A DNA stretch of 49,955 nucleotides from Oscillatoria sp. SIO1A7 (GCA_010672965.1 JAAHFN010000053.1:1-49955); one strand, 5' to 3'; numbered from the stretch's first letter, positions 8,696-18,406 are shown. Notes: a model not told the origin generated them from the sequence alone. A program made the numbers and translations.

Positions 8696-9493
8696 TTACC
8701 CTTCTCGATTCAATCCTGCTATCACTGCTTGTTGGCTAGCCTTCTTATAAAGATCGTCCAAATATTCCATAACTACCACGGAGCCAATCGGTCCGAGAAC
8801 CTCCAATACTGTTTCGCTGCTTGGGGGCGGAGCTATCACGGCTAGACCGGATTCTAATTGCTGGCTATATTTCCAGAAATTGCTAATATTTATAGGATCT
8901 CTATTTTTCTGGGGGAGAGACTCGGTGCTTTTTTCCTTATCGGTTTCGCCGCTCGGATCGATGCCGCGCTTTTCGCGCAAAGCAGCGATAATTTGCTCCT
9001 TAGTGCGACCGCGCAATTGAAATAATAAAAATGGGTCTTCGCTAAAGCGATCGCCCAACAGATAATAGACCGCCGCAATATGCTTGCAAGGATTTGCTTT
9101 ATCGGGGCAGGAGCAACGGGAATGAATATCCGACAGGGTGAAGGGAAATAATCTCAGGCCGTTGGGAGCAAATACATCTTCAATGTTTTCAGGCATTTCC
9201 CCCGCCAGCAGCTTGGCCGAGAAAATCGCCCGCTCGGACATGGTTTCAATTGCATAGCCCCAATCTTCATCGGTAAAAGGGTCGAGCCATAAAGTTTGCT
9301 CGTAGGGTTCGGAGGCCGTACCTCGTACTTTGGAGACTACCTTTTGCCCGTCAAAGTCGATACTCAGGACGTTGCCATCGGCAGCATAGTAGCGCCCTCT
9401 TTCCAATCTTTTTTTAAAGCGATAGGAGCTGAGTAAATCCAGCCATTGTTGCTCCCACCACTTGCGATCGCTGTCATAATAATATGTCGGCAT
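8696..9493 (-). CDS. SWIM zinc-finger protein
   Basis: The 265-residue protein has a central SWIM zinc-binding motif, SRCSCPDKANPCKHIAAVYY (Cys-X-Cys, then Cys-X-His, near residues 127-140). It is preceded by the beta-rich region characteristic of the family (GRYYAADGNVLSIDFDGQKV). SWIM proteins of this type are often encoded near SNF2-type helicases and are thought to bind nucleic acid or protein; no helicase is present here. The C-terminal half is charged and weakly conserved in appearance. Its start (MPTYYYDSDRKWWEQQW) is typical of cyanobacterial homologues. Confidence 0.85.
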   Translation of the reverse strand: MPTYYYDSDRKWWEQQWLDLLSSYRFKKRLERGRYYAADGNVLSIDFDGQKVVSKVRGTASEPYEQTLWLDPFTDEDWGYAIETMSERAIFSAKLLAGEMPENIEDVFAPNGLRLFPFTLSDIHSRCSCPDKANPCKHIAAVYYLLGDRFSEDPFLLFQLRGRTKEQIIAALREKRGIDPSGETDKEKSTESLPQKNRDPINISNFWKYSQQLESGLAVIAPPPSSETVLEVLGPIGSVVVMEYLDDLYKKASQQAVIAGLNREG

Positions 9494-9509
9494 TGTTAGT
9501 TTCTCCCTT

Positions 9510-9604
9510 TTTTAGCGGTTAGCGGTTAGCAGTCAGCAGTTAGCGGTCAGCAGTTAGCGGTCAGCACTCAGCGGTCAGCGGTCAGCGGTCAAGCGGTCAG
9601 CAGT
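9510..9604. repeat. STRR-type tract of AGCGGTC / AGCAGTT units
   Basis: Roughly thirteen degenerate heptamers (AGCGGTT, AGCAGTC, AGCGGTC) lie immediately upstream of the SWIM gene. Similar but shorter tracts occur at 9881 and 17862. It is non-coding, and replication slippage is the likely origin. Confidence 0.8.
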
Positions 9605-9877
9605 TATAGCGTTTCTCAAATCAATAGTCCGGACAGTTTTTAGGGGAACGGCTGAAACCCGCATTCTACCGTTGGCGATTGGGGTAATATGAGAGTCTGA
9701 AACCCGCATTCTACCGTTGCCATGAAAAAAATGTCCTAAGTATTGTCAAATAAGTGTAATACACGAAACGTAGGGGCGACAGCATCACGAGCGACAATCT
9801 CTTAGCTCACAACGGGAACTTGCCTTTTTGGGATGCAACGCCGGTGGCAACCTCACATCAATTTGAGAAACGCTATA
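9605..9877. mobile_element. MITE-like element, family A (copy 3, enlarged)
   Basis: The ends are TATAGCGTTTCTCAAATCAA and CACATCAATTTGAGAAACGC. The copy is longer than the others (273 bases) and holds a duplicated GAAACCCGCATTCTACCGTTG. It is non-coding. Confidence 0.65.
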
Positions 9878-9880
9878 GCG

Positions 9881-10236
9881 GTCAGCGGTCAGCTCTCAGC
9901 GGTCAAGCGGTCAGCGATTCTCCTATGGATACGCTGCGCGAACGGCAGTCAGCGATCGGCCTTACGGGGCGTAGGCGGAGCCTGCCCGCCGGGAGGGCAT
10001 ATGGCATTCGCCCCTGCTGTTGGGCACAAGCGCGGAAAATCAGCTTGCTGCTATGTGCGTCAGCGGTCAGCTCTCAGCGGTCAAGCGGTCAGCGATTCTC
10101 CTATGGATACGCTGCGCGAACGGCAGTCAGCGATCGGCCTTACGGGGCGTAGGCGGAGCCTGCCCGCCGGGAGGGCATATGGCATTCGCCCCTGCTGTTG
10201 GGCACAAGCGCGGAAAATCAGCTTGCTGCTATGTGC
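9881..10236. repeat. Exact-looking tandem duplication of a 178-bp unit
   Basis: Unit 1 (9881-10058) and unit 2 (10059-10236) appear identical base for base. Each starts with the GTCAGCGGTCAGC tract and includes GTAGGCGGAGCCTGCCCGCC and ATATGGCATTCGCCCC. A partial inverted copy of the latter part follows at about 10246-10300. Several open frames cross this tract only because it is GC-rich and repetitive; no protein family is recognisable. The rest of the gap to 10468 holds another hairpin fragment (GTAGGACGGGCGTCCCGCCT). Confidence 0.85.
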
Positions 10237-10468
10237 GATCGACCCTCCCGAGGGCGAATGCCATATGCCCTTGCGGGCAGGCTCCGCCTACGCCCCTACA
10301 CTCCTGCGCCTTTCAGGGAATTCCAAGAAATAAATTATCCAATTCGTAGGACGGGCGTCCCGCCTGTCCGGAGTGCAGAGACTTTTCGCCGATCGGGTCC
10401 TACGGGGAAGCGAGGGATAAATATTTATTTGGAAATCCCTTAGCACCTTAACCTTACATAGAGGCTTG

Positions 10469-12076
10469 TTAAGCCAATTTTACTGTCAAGCTGGCAGGTT
10501 CGGCTAAATTTCCTTCCAAAACTACACCCCGATTATTAGCAGCCAGATGGCGCAAAATTTGGTAAACCGTCTCTATGCGATCGCTGACTACAGCTTTCTG
10601 GGCTAGCGCCTCCAAGGATAGAGGGGCACCTTCTGCTTCGAGAACTTGCAAAATTCGTTTTTGCAGATCCAGTATGCTAGCCGCTGCTTTTTTGCCAGCT
10701 TCTACCCCCGGTTGATGATAGGCATTAATATTGATCAGGGAAGCATAAAGTCCGACAACGCGATCGTATAGGGCAATCAAAGCGCCAACGGTGCGGGGAT
10801 TGACTTCGGGAACAGTGACGGTAATTGAATAGCGTCCTTTTTCATACAAAGCCTGGCGAGTTCCCAACAAAAAGCCACAAAGATAGTCCCCAGATGTCGC
10901 CCCCGGTTCTACTTCTGGAGAAGCGCCGGAGCGATCCTGCAAGACTTCTATAAAAGTGACGAAGAAATTGGCAACACCTTCGCGCAGTTGCTGAACGTAG
11001 GCATGCTGGTCGGTAGAGCCTTTGTTGCCGTAAACAGCAATCCCTTGAGAAACAATATTGCCATCTAAGTCCTTTTCTTTGCCCAGAGACTCCATCACCA
11101 ATTGTTGTAGATAGCGGCTGAAAAGCAAGAGACTATCTTTATACGGCAGCACTACCATATCTTTTTCGCCGCGACCGTTGCCGGCAAAATACCAAGCAAG
11201 AGCCATTAAAGCTGCTGGATTGGTTTTGAGGTCTGGCTTGCGGGTTTGCTCGTCCATCTCCTTGGCGCCAGCAAGCATTTCTCGAATCGCAATTCCCCCT
11301 AAGGCGGCGGGCAGCAGACCCACTGCTGACATTTCCGAGGTTCGTCCTCCCACCCAGTCTTCCATCGGGAAGCTTGCCAACCACCCTTCGGATTTTGCTT
11401 TTTTGTCCAGCTTGCTGTCAGAGCCGGTGATAGCAACGGCGTGCTGGGGAAAGTTCAGACCTTCATTGCTAAAAGCCTCTTGGACTTCGAGCATCCCATT
11501 GCGGGTATCGGGGGTTCCTCCTGACTTAGAAATAACCAATACTAAGGTAGTTGCCAGTCGTTCTCTTAGGGAGGAGTCAGCGCTTTCGACATTTAAGATG
11601 CGATCTATACCAGCGGGGTCGGTGTTGTCGATAAAGTGAACGGTCAGGGGCGGGGTTTCCGGGCTGAGGGCTTGAGCGACAAACTGAGGTCCCAGAGCCG
11701 AGCCGCCGATGCCAATAGATAGGACATCTGTGAATTTTGGGGCATGAGGCGGATGAATGGCTCCCGAATGCACTTGTTGGACAAAAGATTCGATCGCCTC
11801 TAGGGTGTCGATGATGCGTTCTTTAATCTCTGGCGTTGGCGATAAATCCGGGTTTCGCAACCAATAGTGACCGACCATACGATCTTCATCGGGATTGGCG
11901 ATCGCTCCTTTCTCTAGGGCTGCCATATCTTGGAAAGCCTTCTCGAACTTGGGCCGCAAACGCGCCTCAAAATCATCATCGAATTCCATCCGGCTGATAT
12001 CCACATAGAAACCAAGCCCTTCGTGGTAATATAGCCAGTCTTGATAACGTTGCCACAGTCCTGCAGTCGCATCCAT
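10469..12076 (-). CDS. pgi: Glucose-6-phosphate isomerase
   Basis: The enzyme interconverts glucose-6-phosphate and fructose-6-phosphate in glycolysis, gluconeogenesis and the oxidative pentose phosphate route. The 535-residue product has the family signatures: [17 protein letters not shown] near residue 117, [14 protein letters not shown] near 180, [14 protein letters not shown] near 242 and the C-terminal [17 protein letters not shown]. It is full length for the cyanobacterial type. The start at 12076 gives [17 protein letters not shown], a typical N-terminus. It is transcribed alone; an inverted repeat at 12164-12202 lies just upstream. Confidence 0.96.
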   Translation of the reverse strand: MDATAGLWQRYQDWLYYHEGLGFYVDISRMEFDDDFEARLRPKFEKAFQDMAALEKGAIANPDEDRMVGHYWLRNPDLSPTPEIKERIIDTLEAIESFVQQVHSGAIHPPHAPKFTDVLSIGIGGSALGPQFVAQALSPETPPLTVHFIDNTDPAGIDRILNVESADSSLRERLATTLVLVISKSGGTPDTRNGMLEVQEAFSNEGLNFPQHAVAITGSDSKLDKKAKSEGWLASFPMEDWVGGRTSEMSAVGLLPAALGGIAIREMLAGAKEMDEQTRKPDLKTNPAALMALAWYFAGNGRGEKDMVVLPYKDSLLLFSRYLQQLVMESLGKEKDLDGNIVSQGIAVYGNKGSTDQHAYVQQLREGVANFFVTFIEVLQDRSGASPEVEPGATSGDYLCGFLLGTRQALYEKGRYSITVTVPEVNPRTVGALIALYDRVVGLYASLININAYHQPGVEAGKKAAASILDLQKRILQVLEAEGAPLSLEALAQKAVVSDRIETVYQILRHLAANNRGVVLEGNLAEPASLTVKLA

Positions 12077-12163
12077 ACGAAATATTCCATCGCAAGTTCA
12101 CCAACATTTTATAGATGCTAGAGACTGCGGGCTAGACTATCGCCCCAAACTATTCAGTGCCTA

Positions 12164-12202
12164 TGTCATACATTGCGCATATGTTATACGCAATGTATGA
12201 CA
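12164..12202. terminator. 14-bp inverted repeat between toxin gene and pgi
   Basis: The arms TGTCATACATTGCG and CGCAATGTATGACA are perfect complements around an 11-base AT-rich loop. It lies three bases downstream of the toxin stop codon and about 90 bases upstream of pgi, both on the minus strand. It could end the toxin transcript or act as an operator for pgi. Confidence 0.5.
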
Positions 12203-12204
12203 AA

Positions 12205-12486
12205 TTATTCGCCTGTCCAATCGCTTTGCTCAATTGGAGGCGGGGGAATGATGCGCAGAAATTTAACAAAATGGCCAGTCACCTCTATAGCCACTAGAAA
12301 ATCATCTATGTTAAATCGATAAAACAAGGGACTAGCGCCAAGCTGTTTGAGGGACGGCAGATCTTCGAGGCGATCGAGCTGGTCGAACTCAAAAAAGACA
12401 AATTCATAGATCCGCTCGTAGCCAGCCCGGTCTAAATGCTGGAGGTCAACCAGAAAGGGTCTGCTGTAGCGCACTTCTAAATGCAC
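12205..12486 (-). CDS. RelE/ParE-superfamily toxin-like protein
   Basis: The 93-residue basic/aromatic protein has the layout of cytotoxic RelE-like proteins: an N-terminal strand (MHLEVRYSRPFLVDL), helices (HLDRAGYERIYEFVFFEF), then LPSLKQLGASPLFYRFNIDDFLVAIEV and a final strand (VKFLRIIP). The probable function is a ribosome-dependent or gyrase-directed toxin neutralised by the product of the gene 56 bases upstream. The family assignment rests on pattern, not on catalytic residues. Confidence 0.7.
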   Translation of the reverse strand: MHLEVRYSRPFLVDLQHLDRAGYERIYEFVFFEFDQLDRLEDLPSLKQLGASPLFYRFNIDDFLVAIEVTGHFVKFLRIIPPPPIEQSDWTGE

Positions 12487-12542
12487 GGTATATCTTTAAT
12501 TAATTAGAATAAATTACAGACAATACATATTTTACATACAAA

Positions 12543-12761
12543 TTACATATAGAGTAGATACTCTATGGCTTCATCGCGAGTCAAGGTATCTCCAGGATTG
12601 AAATTATTTTCTGCTTCTTCAATTGCCTGGAAAACGCGAACGTCCTGATAGAGGGGTTCTAAGGTGGCCCTAATAAATTCCAAATTATCGTCCGAGAGCA
12701 AATCGAGGCGATCGGATAGGACGCTCATCATATGCTGTATTTTATTTTCGACATCTTTCAT
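12543..12761 (-). CDS. Antitoxin-like small protein
   Basis: The 72-residue acidic, helical protein (MKDVENKIQHMMSVLSDRLD ... DTLTRDEAIEYLLYM) precedes the toxin-like gene in the same direction, the usual antitoxin-first order of type II modules. The start at 12761 is preferred, because the upstream in-frame extension encodes only Pro/Met/Cys-rich sequence from the adjacent GGGGCAT repeat tract. No DNA-binding motif is obvious. Confidence 0.65.
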   Translation of the reverse strand: MKDVENKIQHMMSVLSDRLDLLSDDNLEFIRATLEPLYQDVRVFQAIEEAENNFNPGDTLTRDEAIEYLLYM

Positions 12762-12769
12762 GGGGAATT

Positions 12770-12865
12770 GGGAATGGGGGGAATTGGGCATGGGGCATGG
12801 GGCATGGGGCATGGGGCATGGAGACCTGGGGACCTGGGGCATGGAGACCTGGGGACCTGGGGACA
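12770..12865. repeat. STRR-type tract of GGGGCAT and GACCTGG units
   Basis: Heptamer units GGGGCAT and GGAGACCTGGGGACCTGG are tandemly arranged, followed by AATAGTG units. The tract lies between the antitoxin-like gene and the UPF0182 gene and contaminates the upstream reading frame of the former. No gene is seen here. Confidence 0.8.
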
Positions 12866-12987
12866 TAAAGATTGAATAGTGAATAGTGAATAGTGAATAA
12901 TTGGTTTGGTTTTCTTAACTTTTCACTTTTCACTTTTCCCTCTTCCAATGCCCAATGCCCCATGCTCCATGCCCCCATTCCAATTCC

Positions 12988-15900
12988 CTACAGACTATCA
13001 AAAGGTCTCAGAATGGGTGCAGTAAAGGGAGTGAATTTTTTTTCTGGCCCGAAGAGCTTTTTGATGGCCGAGTTGAGATTCTCTGCCATAACGATGCGAT
13101 TTTCATTGACGAGAATAACTCTAGCTAGAGTAGGAAGGCTATTTTGCTCCGCTTCTATATAAAGAGGTTCGACATATAGGAGAGACTGTTCGATGGGAAT
13201 GACTAAAAGATTTCCCTGAATCGCTCGCGACCCTTCCTGGTTCCAAAGGGAAATCTGTTGGGAAATAACCGGGTCTTGGTTAATGCGCGCTTCGACTTGA
13301 TCGGGACCGTAGATAAGCTCCTGTTTGGGAAATTGATAAAGAAGCAGTTTCCCATAGCGATCGCCATCGGAACGGCCGGCCAGCCAACCGATGAGGTTGT
13401 TGCGACGAGTTGGAGTAAAGGGGAGAAGCAAGATAAATTCTTCTTTTTCTTCGTCGGGCAGTTTCAGAATCAGATAGTACGGTTCCATACTTTTCTGTTC
13501 CGAGCGATAGATTTCCCTGGGAACCTGCCATTGGTCTTCTCGATTGTAGAAAACCTGGGGATCTGTCATGTGGTAGGTGAGCAACCTTTGGGATTGGATG
13601 GCGAACAAATCGACGGGATAGCGGATGTGAGTGCGCAGGGTCACTGGCATGGCGTCCAAGGGTTGGAACATTCGCGGGAAAATAGCTTCCCAGCTTTGGA
13701 TAATTGGGTCTTGGGGATTGGCTACATAAAAATCAACGGAACCATTGAAGGCGTCGATAACTACTTTGACCGAGTTGCGGATGTAGTTAAAGTTTTGTTT
13801 GCCCGGGTCGGAATAAGGATAGCGATCGCTTGTAGTATAAGCATCTATCATCCAGTACAAATAACTTGGTTCCTTTTGCCGGTCTTCCTCTTGCAAGTCA
13901 TTATATAAACGAGTATTGGCGACGACGAGGTAGGGGTTGCTGTCGTACTTTAGGAAAGGAGCAATAGTTTTTAGGCGCTCTGTTATATTGCGGTGAAATA
14001 GCACCTTCGTCTCTGGCGTGAAGTTCCTAGTAAACAGCATCTGCCAGTTTCTGAGATAGCTGGCAAAGACCAATCGCCGCCACCAGTTGCCGACCAAAAC
14101 TCCACCGCTACCGTCATAATGATTGTAGGCATTGTCTTCGCCTCTGGGATAGTCCAGCTCCTGCACTTTGCTCGGTGCCATTAAATAAGTATCGGAAATT
14201 TCGCCGTAATAAATGCGGGGATTGGCAATTGGAATGCTAGAGCGAATGCGTTCGCTGGAAATTCCCAAGGCGCTGCTGCCTTTAGCATCAACGTTAATAT
14301 CTTTGACAAAGTAGTCCGGCAAACCCCCAGGACCGGCCGTATTGACCGGAGAGAGAGTAAAGCCATAGCCGTGGGTATAGACGAAATGTTCGTTGATCCA
14401 GGTCTTTGCTTCTGGGAAAACAGATGCGTAGTCTAGCTCCCGCGCTGCTATAAAAACTTGTTGTTGTTCTGCCTGGGGCTCGCCGGGGGAAGCTGCTTCT
14501 TTTTTGAGAGTGTAGCGATCGATATCGGCGTCGGGAAATTTATAATAAGGGCGAATTTGCTGTAGCTCCCGATTAGTTTGCAGCAGGGGACGGCTATCCC
14601 AAAGACGAATGTTTCTAATCGTAAGGTCATTTTTTTCGATTTCCCGGGAGGAAAGCTCTCCTTCGGGAGCAAAGCTTTGAGCTTCTATGTTGTTTAAGCC
14701 AAAAGCGGCGCGGGTGAAACTGATGCTGCGCTCGATGTAGGGAGTCTCGCGCTCTAGTTCGTTGGGTAAAACTATTAAACGCTGCACGCCGACGGGCAAG
14801 ACTAAGCCAGCCAACCACATTACGAATAGATAAAATATCAGTAGAGTTCTCAGAGCCGGGAGGTGGGAAGTATCTAGATGTGGCAGGTTTGGCAAGTTCG
14901 GCAGGCGTTTTAGGTTTTGATAGGGAAGCTGGCTGCCTTTCCTTTTCCATTTTGGCAATTTGACGGAAGAAATAAAGAGCCGCGCCAACAAAACAATAGC
15001 GACTGCTCCTCCGGTCAAACTGAGTATGATATAGGCGGGCAGGAGGGCGCTGATGTCGGTAAAGCTGGCTCCGTAGGTGAAGCCCCGGGAGGAATATAGC
15101 AATCTATAACAGGATAGCCAGTAACCGAGACTAACTAGGAGCATTAAGCCGCTACCTAGGGTTTGAACGTGACGGCGCTGCCACCGAGAGAAGCCGGGAA
15201 ATTTCCCTTCACTGAGACTGTTGCCGGAAACAAAATATACGAGGGCTACTGAGATGAAGGCGTATAGGAATAAACCGCTCAACCAAAATTCTAGCAACTC
15301 GAAGATTGGCAGCTTAAAAATATAGAAGCCGATGTCCTGAGTGAAAACCGGGTCGGCGATGCCGAAAGCAGTGGGCTGAAAAAATTGTAATATTTTCGCC
15401 CAATGGCCGGAGATGACTAGGGCAAAACTAAGGCTGAGACCGACTGCGATCGCATAGAGAATTTGGGGAGCGATCGCGGTACTGACGGCGACTCCCAACA
15501 ATACCAGCACTTGCCATTTCTGGGCAGAAAATCCCAATAACAATTTCCATCCAGATTCAAAAGTCAGCGCCTCTGGCACGTTGGGAAACATGGGCATTAG
15601 TTCGCCCTTCACCCCCCAATATTCGATGGATATTCGACCGTAGTAAAGCACCATTATACCGATCAACAGTCCCAATCCCAATGCCAGGGGCAATAATAAG
15701 CCCAGACCCAGGGGACGGGTGAATAAGGGGGTGACCGAGGCCGAAGCGGACCTGCTTCCCGAAGTAGAGGATGGCCTTTGGCCTGGATTGGTCGGCTGCG
15801 GTATGGGCTTCTGGGGATACTTGAGGCGATCGGCCAAAAGCAAATTCAGCAGTAGAAAGCCGCCGCTAATTCCGACAGTGACTGAGAGAAGTCCGGCTCG

Positions 15901-16044
15901 GGCGAGCGATCGCAACCAAAAAGAGCCGGAGTAACCCAGATGGTTAAACCAGAGACTTTCGACGGCGATGGTGCTGAGCAAGTCGAAGCTCAGCCAGAGC
16001 CCTAGTAAAATGGCGATCGCGCCTAAGCCGCGTTTCCAAAACAT
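12988..16044 (-). CDS. UPF0182 family integral membrane protein
   Basis: The 1018-residue protein has about seven N-terminal membrane segments (first 10-30, then clusters to about 420) and a large soluble C-terminal region. The family hallmark stretches are present: VESLWFNHLGYSGSFWLR near residue 28, QDIGFYIFKLPIFELLEFWL near 250, NIRLWDSRPLLQTNRELQQ, YTHGYGFTLSPVN and RYPVDLFAIQSQRLLTYHM. Members occur throughout cyanobacteria and actinobacteria and their function is unknown. It is full length and intact, and lies downstream of no obvious partner. Confidence 0.92.
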   Translation of the reverse strand: MFWKRGLGAIAILLGLWLSFDLLSTIAVESLWFNHLGYSGSFWLRSLARAGLLSVTVGISGGFLLLNLLLADRLKYPQKPIPQPTNPGQRPSSTSGSRSASASVTPLFTRPLGLGLLLPLALGLGLLIGIMVLYYGRISIEYWGVKGELMPMFPNVPEALTFESGWKLLLGFSAQKWQVLVLLGVAVSTAIAPQILYAIAVGLSLSFALVISGHWAKILQFFQPTAFGIADPVFTQDIGFYIFKLPIFELLEFWLSGLFLYAFISVALVYFVSGNSLSEGKFPGFSRWQRRHVQTLGSGLMLLVSLGYWLSCYRLLYSSRGFTYGASFTDISALLPAYIILSLTGGAVAIVLLARLFISSVKLPKWKRKGSQLPYQNLKRLPNLPNLPHLDTSHLPALRTLLIFYLFVMWLAGLVLPVGVQRLIVLPNELERETPYIERSISFTRAAFGLNNIEAQSFAPEGELSSREIEKNDLTIRNIRLWDSRPLLQTNRELQQIRPYYKFPDADIDRYTLKKEAASPGEPQAEQQQVFIAARELDYASVFPEAKTWINEHFVYTHGYGFTLSPVNTAGPGGLPDYFVKDINVDAKGSSALGISSERIRSSIPIANPRIYYGEISDTYLMAPSKVQELDYPRGEDNAYNHYDGSGGVLVGNWWRRLVFASYLRNWQMLFTRNFTPETKVLFHRNITERLKTIAPFLKYDSNPYLVVANTRLYNDLQEEDRQKEPSYLYWMIDAYTTSDRYPYSDPGKQNFNYIRNSVKVVIDAFNGSVDFYVANPQDPIIQSWEAIFPRMFQPLDAMPVTLRTHIRYPVDLFAIQSQRLLTYHMTDPQVFYNREDQWQVPREIYRSEQKSMEPYYLILKLPDEEKEEFILLLPFTPTRRNNLIGWLAGRSDGDRYGKLLLYQFPKQELIYGPDQVEARINQDPVISQQISLWNQEGSRAIQGNLLVIPIEQSLLYVEPLYIEAEQNSLPTLARVILVNENRIVMAENLNSAIKKLFGPEKKFTPFTAPILRPFDSL

Positions 16045-16159
16045 TTGTGGTGGGATTTTGCCAGTTCTTTTGTTTTTATTTTAGCAGAAGCGCTTTGCGG
16101 CTCGATGGCGGGGGTCGTTGGGATATGTGGAGAATGTGGCAGTCTATTTAAATTGAACC

Positions 16160-16732
16160 GTGCCTTATCAATACCTTTTATTTCATAAACCTTACAACGT
16201 ACTGAGCCAATTTGGCCAAGATCCGCCAAATCCTACTCTCAAGGACTACATTGCCGTACCGTCGGTTTATCCGGTCGGTCGTTTGGACAAAGATAGCGAG
16301 GGATTGATGCTGCTAACGGATAACGGTCGGGTGCAGCACCGCCTCTGCGATCCGAAGTTCAGCCATCCGCGCACTTACTGGGTGCAGGTGGAACGCATTC
16401 CCGACGAGGAGGCGATCGCATCCCTTCGAGAAGGAGTGACGATTAAAAATTATCGTACTAAGCCAGCTAAAGTAAAGCTATTGCCAGCGGAGCCAGCATT
16501 GCCCCCCCGCGATCCGCCGGTGCGCTTTCGCAAGACAGTGCCGACGGCGTGGCTGGAGATGACTCTAACTGAGGGCAAAAATCGTCAGGTCAGACGGATG
16601 ACGGCGGCGGTGGGATTTCCGACCTTGCGCCTAGTGCGGGTGGCGATCGCTTGTTTTAGCTTGGAAGGACTCGAACCCGGACAGTGGCGCTATCTGACTC
16701 CCAAAGAATTGGAACTCTTGCTCCGGCTTTAG
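16160..16732 (+). CDS. RsuA/RluE-type rRNA pseudouridine synthase
   Basis: The 190-residue enzyme isomerises a specific uridine in rRNA. It lacks an S4 domain and begins directly with the catalytic fold [16 protein letters not shown]. The catalytic motif [17 protein letters not shown] (Asp near residue 37) and the late motif [24 protein letters not shown] are both clear. The closest named relative by layout is RluE (23S rRNA). The start codon is GTG at 16160; no ATG gives a better N-terminus. It is divergent from the UPF0182 gene across a 115-base gap. Confidence 0.92.
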   Translation: MPYQYLLFHKPYNVLSQFGQDPPNPTLKDYIAVPSVYPVGRLDKDSEGLMLLTDNGRVQHRLCDPKFSHPRTYWVQVERIPDEEAIASLREGVTIKNYRTKPAKVKLLPAEPALPPRDPPVRFRKTVPTAWLEMTLTEGKNRQVRRMTAAVGFPTLRLVRVAIACFSLEGLEPGQWRYLTPKELELLLRL

Positions 16733-16862
16733 GGGAGAGTGGGGAGAGTGGGAGGTGTGGGGAGTGTGGGAAGTGTGGGAAGCCGCCAAGCCCCTTCGGG
16801 GCGGCTACGCCTACGAAGTGTGGGAGGTGTGGGGAGGGTGGGAAGTGTGGGAGACGCATTAT
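16733..16862. repeat. STRR-type GTGGGGA / GTGTGGGA tract
   Basis: Tandem 7-9 base units (GGGGAGAGTG, GGAGGTGTG, GGAAGTGTG) begin at the stop codon of the pseudouridine synthase gene, interrupted by a short GC-rich hairpin fragment. It is non-coding despite long open frames on both strands. Confidence 0.8.
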
Positions 16863-16864
16863 TA

Positions 16865-16967
16865 TATAGCACTACGCACTCAGGGAACGGACAATTCAAA
16901 TCTCGCTCCTTGCTAGTAACGGCAAGGCTTGTGCTGACTGCCGATCGCATGACTGCTTACTGCTATA
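16865..16967. mobile_element. MITE-like element, family D (copy 1)
   Basis: The ends are TATAGCACTACGCACTCAGG and GACTGCTTACTGCTATA. Related copies lie at 19198-19309 and 24983-25087. It ends 14 bases before the DUF1232 gene. Confidence 0.65.
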
Positions 16968-16980
16968 AGGAATATCTATT

Positions 16981-17859
16981 ATGGGCATCAAGGACAGATT
17001 GCTAAAGCGATTTCAAAAAAAAGCCACGGAGGCGGAGGCTGCCGAGAGTCAAGATAGGGGCGATCGCATAGCTCGGGAAAAAATAGCGACTGGAGCTAGC
17101 CAGCCGGAATTGGCAGAAAAGGAGCCGGCTTCCCAGGAAGAGACAATTCTCAAAAGAGCGCGCCGCCGGTTTGAAAAAGAACTCGCGGATTTGGAGATGC
17201 CAAATCTGCAAGCTAAATTAAAGGAAATCGATCGCAAAAAGATTATGGATGTCTTTCGGCGGTTTCAGACTGAGGCGAAACTGGAGGATGTCCAAAAGAT
17301 TGATAAGGAATTACCGGGGATGAATCGAGGTCCGATTAAAGAGATCTGGCCGAAGATTCAGACCCTAGCCAAGACTATCCGCGATCCAAATACCGCTCGC
17401 ACTTCTAAAATTTTGGCGATCGCTGCCCTAGTCTATTTAATCTCTCCCTGGGATGCAATGCCAGATCTAATTCCCGTCGTAGGTTTAATCGACGATGTAG
17501 CTGTCATCGCCGCTGTCGTCTCCACCCTCACTTATGAACTGAAACAAAACAAGGACAGTTTTCCCACTGCCGAAGCACCGCCCCTAGAAGAGCTACCCCC
17601 TGCCCCGAAGCCTGCCCAGAGAAATGCCCCGAAGAACTCTCAAGATATTTCTGCAAATAATGTAAAGAGCGATATCCCTAGAATTCCTCTGATTAGCCCT
17701 ATGCTCGAATCTATTTCCCACCAATTCCTGGAAACCAGCCAAAAAGAAGCCGACATCCAAATAAAAAAATACAATCGCATAGTCAGAATAACTTTAATCG
17801 GCAGTATTATAGCGGCTATCCTGACCATTGCCGTAAAATATATTTTAAGCAATTTATAG
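16981..17859 (+). CDS. DUF1232 (YkvA-like) membrane-associated protein
   Basis: The 292-residue protein has a long charged helical N-terminal region (1-130), a DUF1232 segment (about 140-185: SKILAIAALVYLISPWDAMPDLIPVVGLIDDVAVIAAV), a Pro-rich linker (about 195-220) and a C-terminal membrane helix (about 268-290). The family role is unknown. The SPWDAMPDLIP motif and the following hydrophobic hairpin are diagnostic. It could be a tail-anchored protein with a cytoplasmic head. Confidence 0.85.
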   Translation: MGIKDRLLKRFQKKATEAEAAESQDRGDRIAREKIATGASQPELAEKEPASQEETILKRARRRFEKELADLEMPNLQAKLKEIDRKKIMDVFRRFQTEAKLEDVQKIDKELPGMNRGPIKEIWPKIQTLAKTIRDPNTARTSKILAIAALVYLISPWDAMPDLIPVVGLIDDVAVIAAVVSTLTYELKQNKDSFPTAEAPPLEELPPAPKPAQRNAPKNSQDISANNVKSDIPRIPLISPMLESISHQFLETSQKEADIQIKKYNRIVRITLIGSIIAAILTIAVKYILSNL

Positions 17860-17956
17860 CAAGCAGTCAGCAGTCAGCAGTCAGCATCTTGCCATTTTAC
17901 GCAAAAGGCACGTTTTGATTCTGTCGAAACCTTAATCGTTACTGCTATATAATTTA

Positions 17957-18217
17957 ATGTTTGCCATCAACTTTTACAGTATTTTTCGTCTCGTCTTGTT
18001 GGGCTTTAGTCTCTACAGCTCTATCCAACTGGGAATTAATGCTGTCAGGTACAAGCCCTACTACGATCGCCTCCCGGTTTTTCTCAAACAATACCTACTC
18101 AAACAAGGAAGTCTGGTTTTAAGCCAAAAAGTCAAAGAGCATCAAAGGGATTTTCTCATCAATGGATTGCTCTTAGCAATTTTATTGGTTCTAAATCTGA
18201 TAACTTTTATCTATTAG
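17957..18217 (+). CDS. Small two-helix membrane protein
   Basis: The 86-residue protein has a hydrophobic N-terminal helix (about 8-28), a basic middle (YKPYYDRLPVFLKQYLLKQG), and a second hydrophobic helix at the C-terminus (about 68-85). It is codirectional with the DUF1232 gene and 97 bases downstream, separated by an AGCAGTC repeat tract. No family is recognised; coding is supported by composition and the membrane-protein pattern. Confidence 0.6.
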   Translation: MFAINFYSIFRLVLLGFSLYSSIQLGINAVRYKPYYDRLPVFLKQYLLKQGSLVLSQKVKEHQRDFLINGLLLAILLVLNLITFIY

Positions 18218-18239
18218 TCAGCCCTCCGGGGCGTAGGGT

Positions 18240-18295
18240 CTCCCGGTCCCCATGTCCCCATGTCCCCATGTCCCCGATGCCCATGCCCCCATCTC
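18240..18295. repeat. STRR-type CCCCATGT tract
   Basis: Four tandem CCCCATGT-like units are followed by CCCATGCCCCCATC. The tract is non-coding and lies between convergent genes. Confidence 0.7.
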
Positions 18296-18406
18296 TGCCA
18301 TCTCTAGGGAAAAAATAAAGGCAGGTTTAAAAGAATAAACCCACCTCTATAGACTCATATTTTAACTAAATGATTATTGCAATTTTAACTAAATGATTAT
18401 TGCAAC

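Noticed and set aside
9510-9604. CRISPR-like appearance of short repeats
   Set aside because: The units are contiguous degenerate heptamers without spacers. No CRISPR array or cas gene was seen anywhere in the window.
9820-10443. Several overlapping plus-strand open frames of 80-166 codons
   Set aside because: They lie in the 178-bp tandem repeat and neighbouring repeat fragments, repeat the same peptide, and show no protein-like composition.
13258-13908. 216-codon plus-strand frame inside the UPF0182 gene
   Set aside because: It is antisense to a well-conserved intact gene, with no start signals and no family.
16656-17005. Frames of 60-88 codons on both strands
   Set aside because: They are produced by the GTGGGGA repeat tract; the translated repeats are low-complexity.
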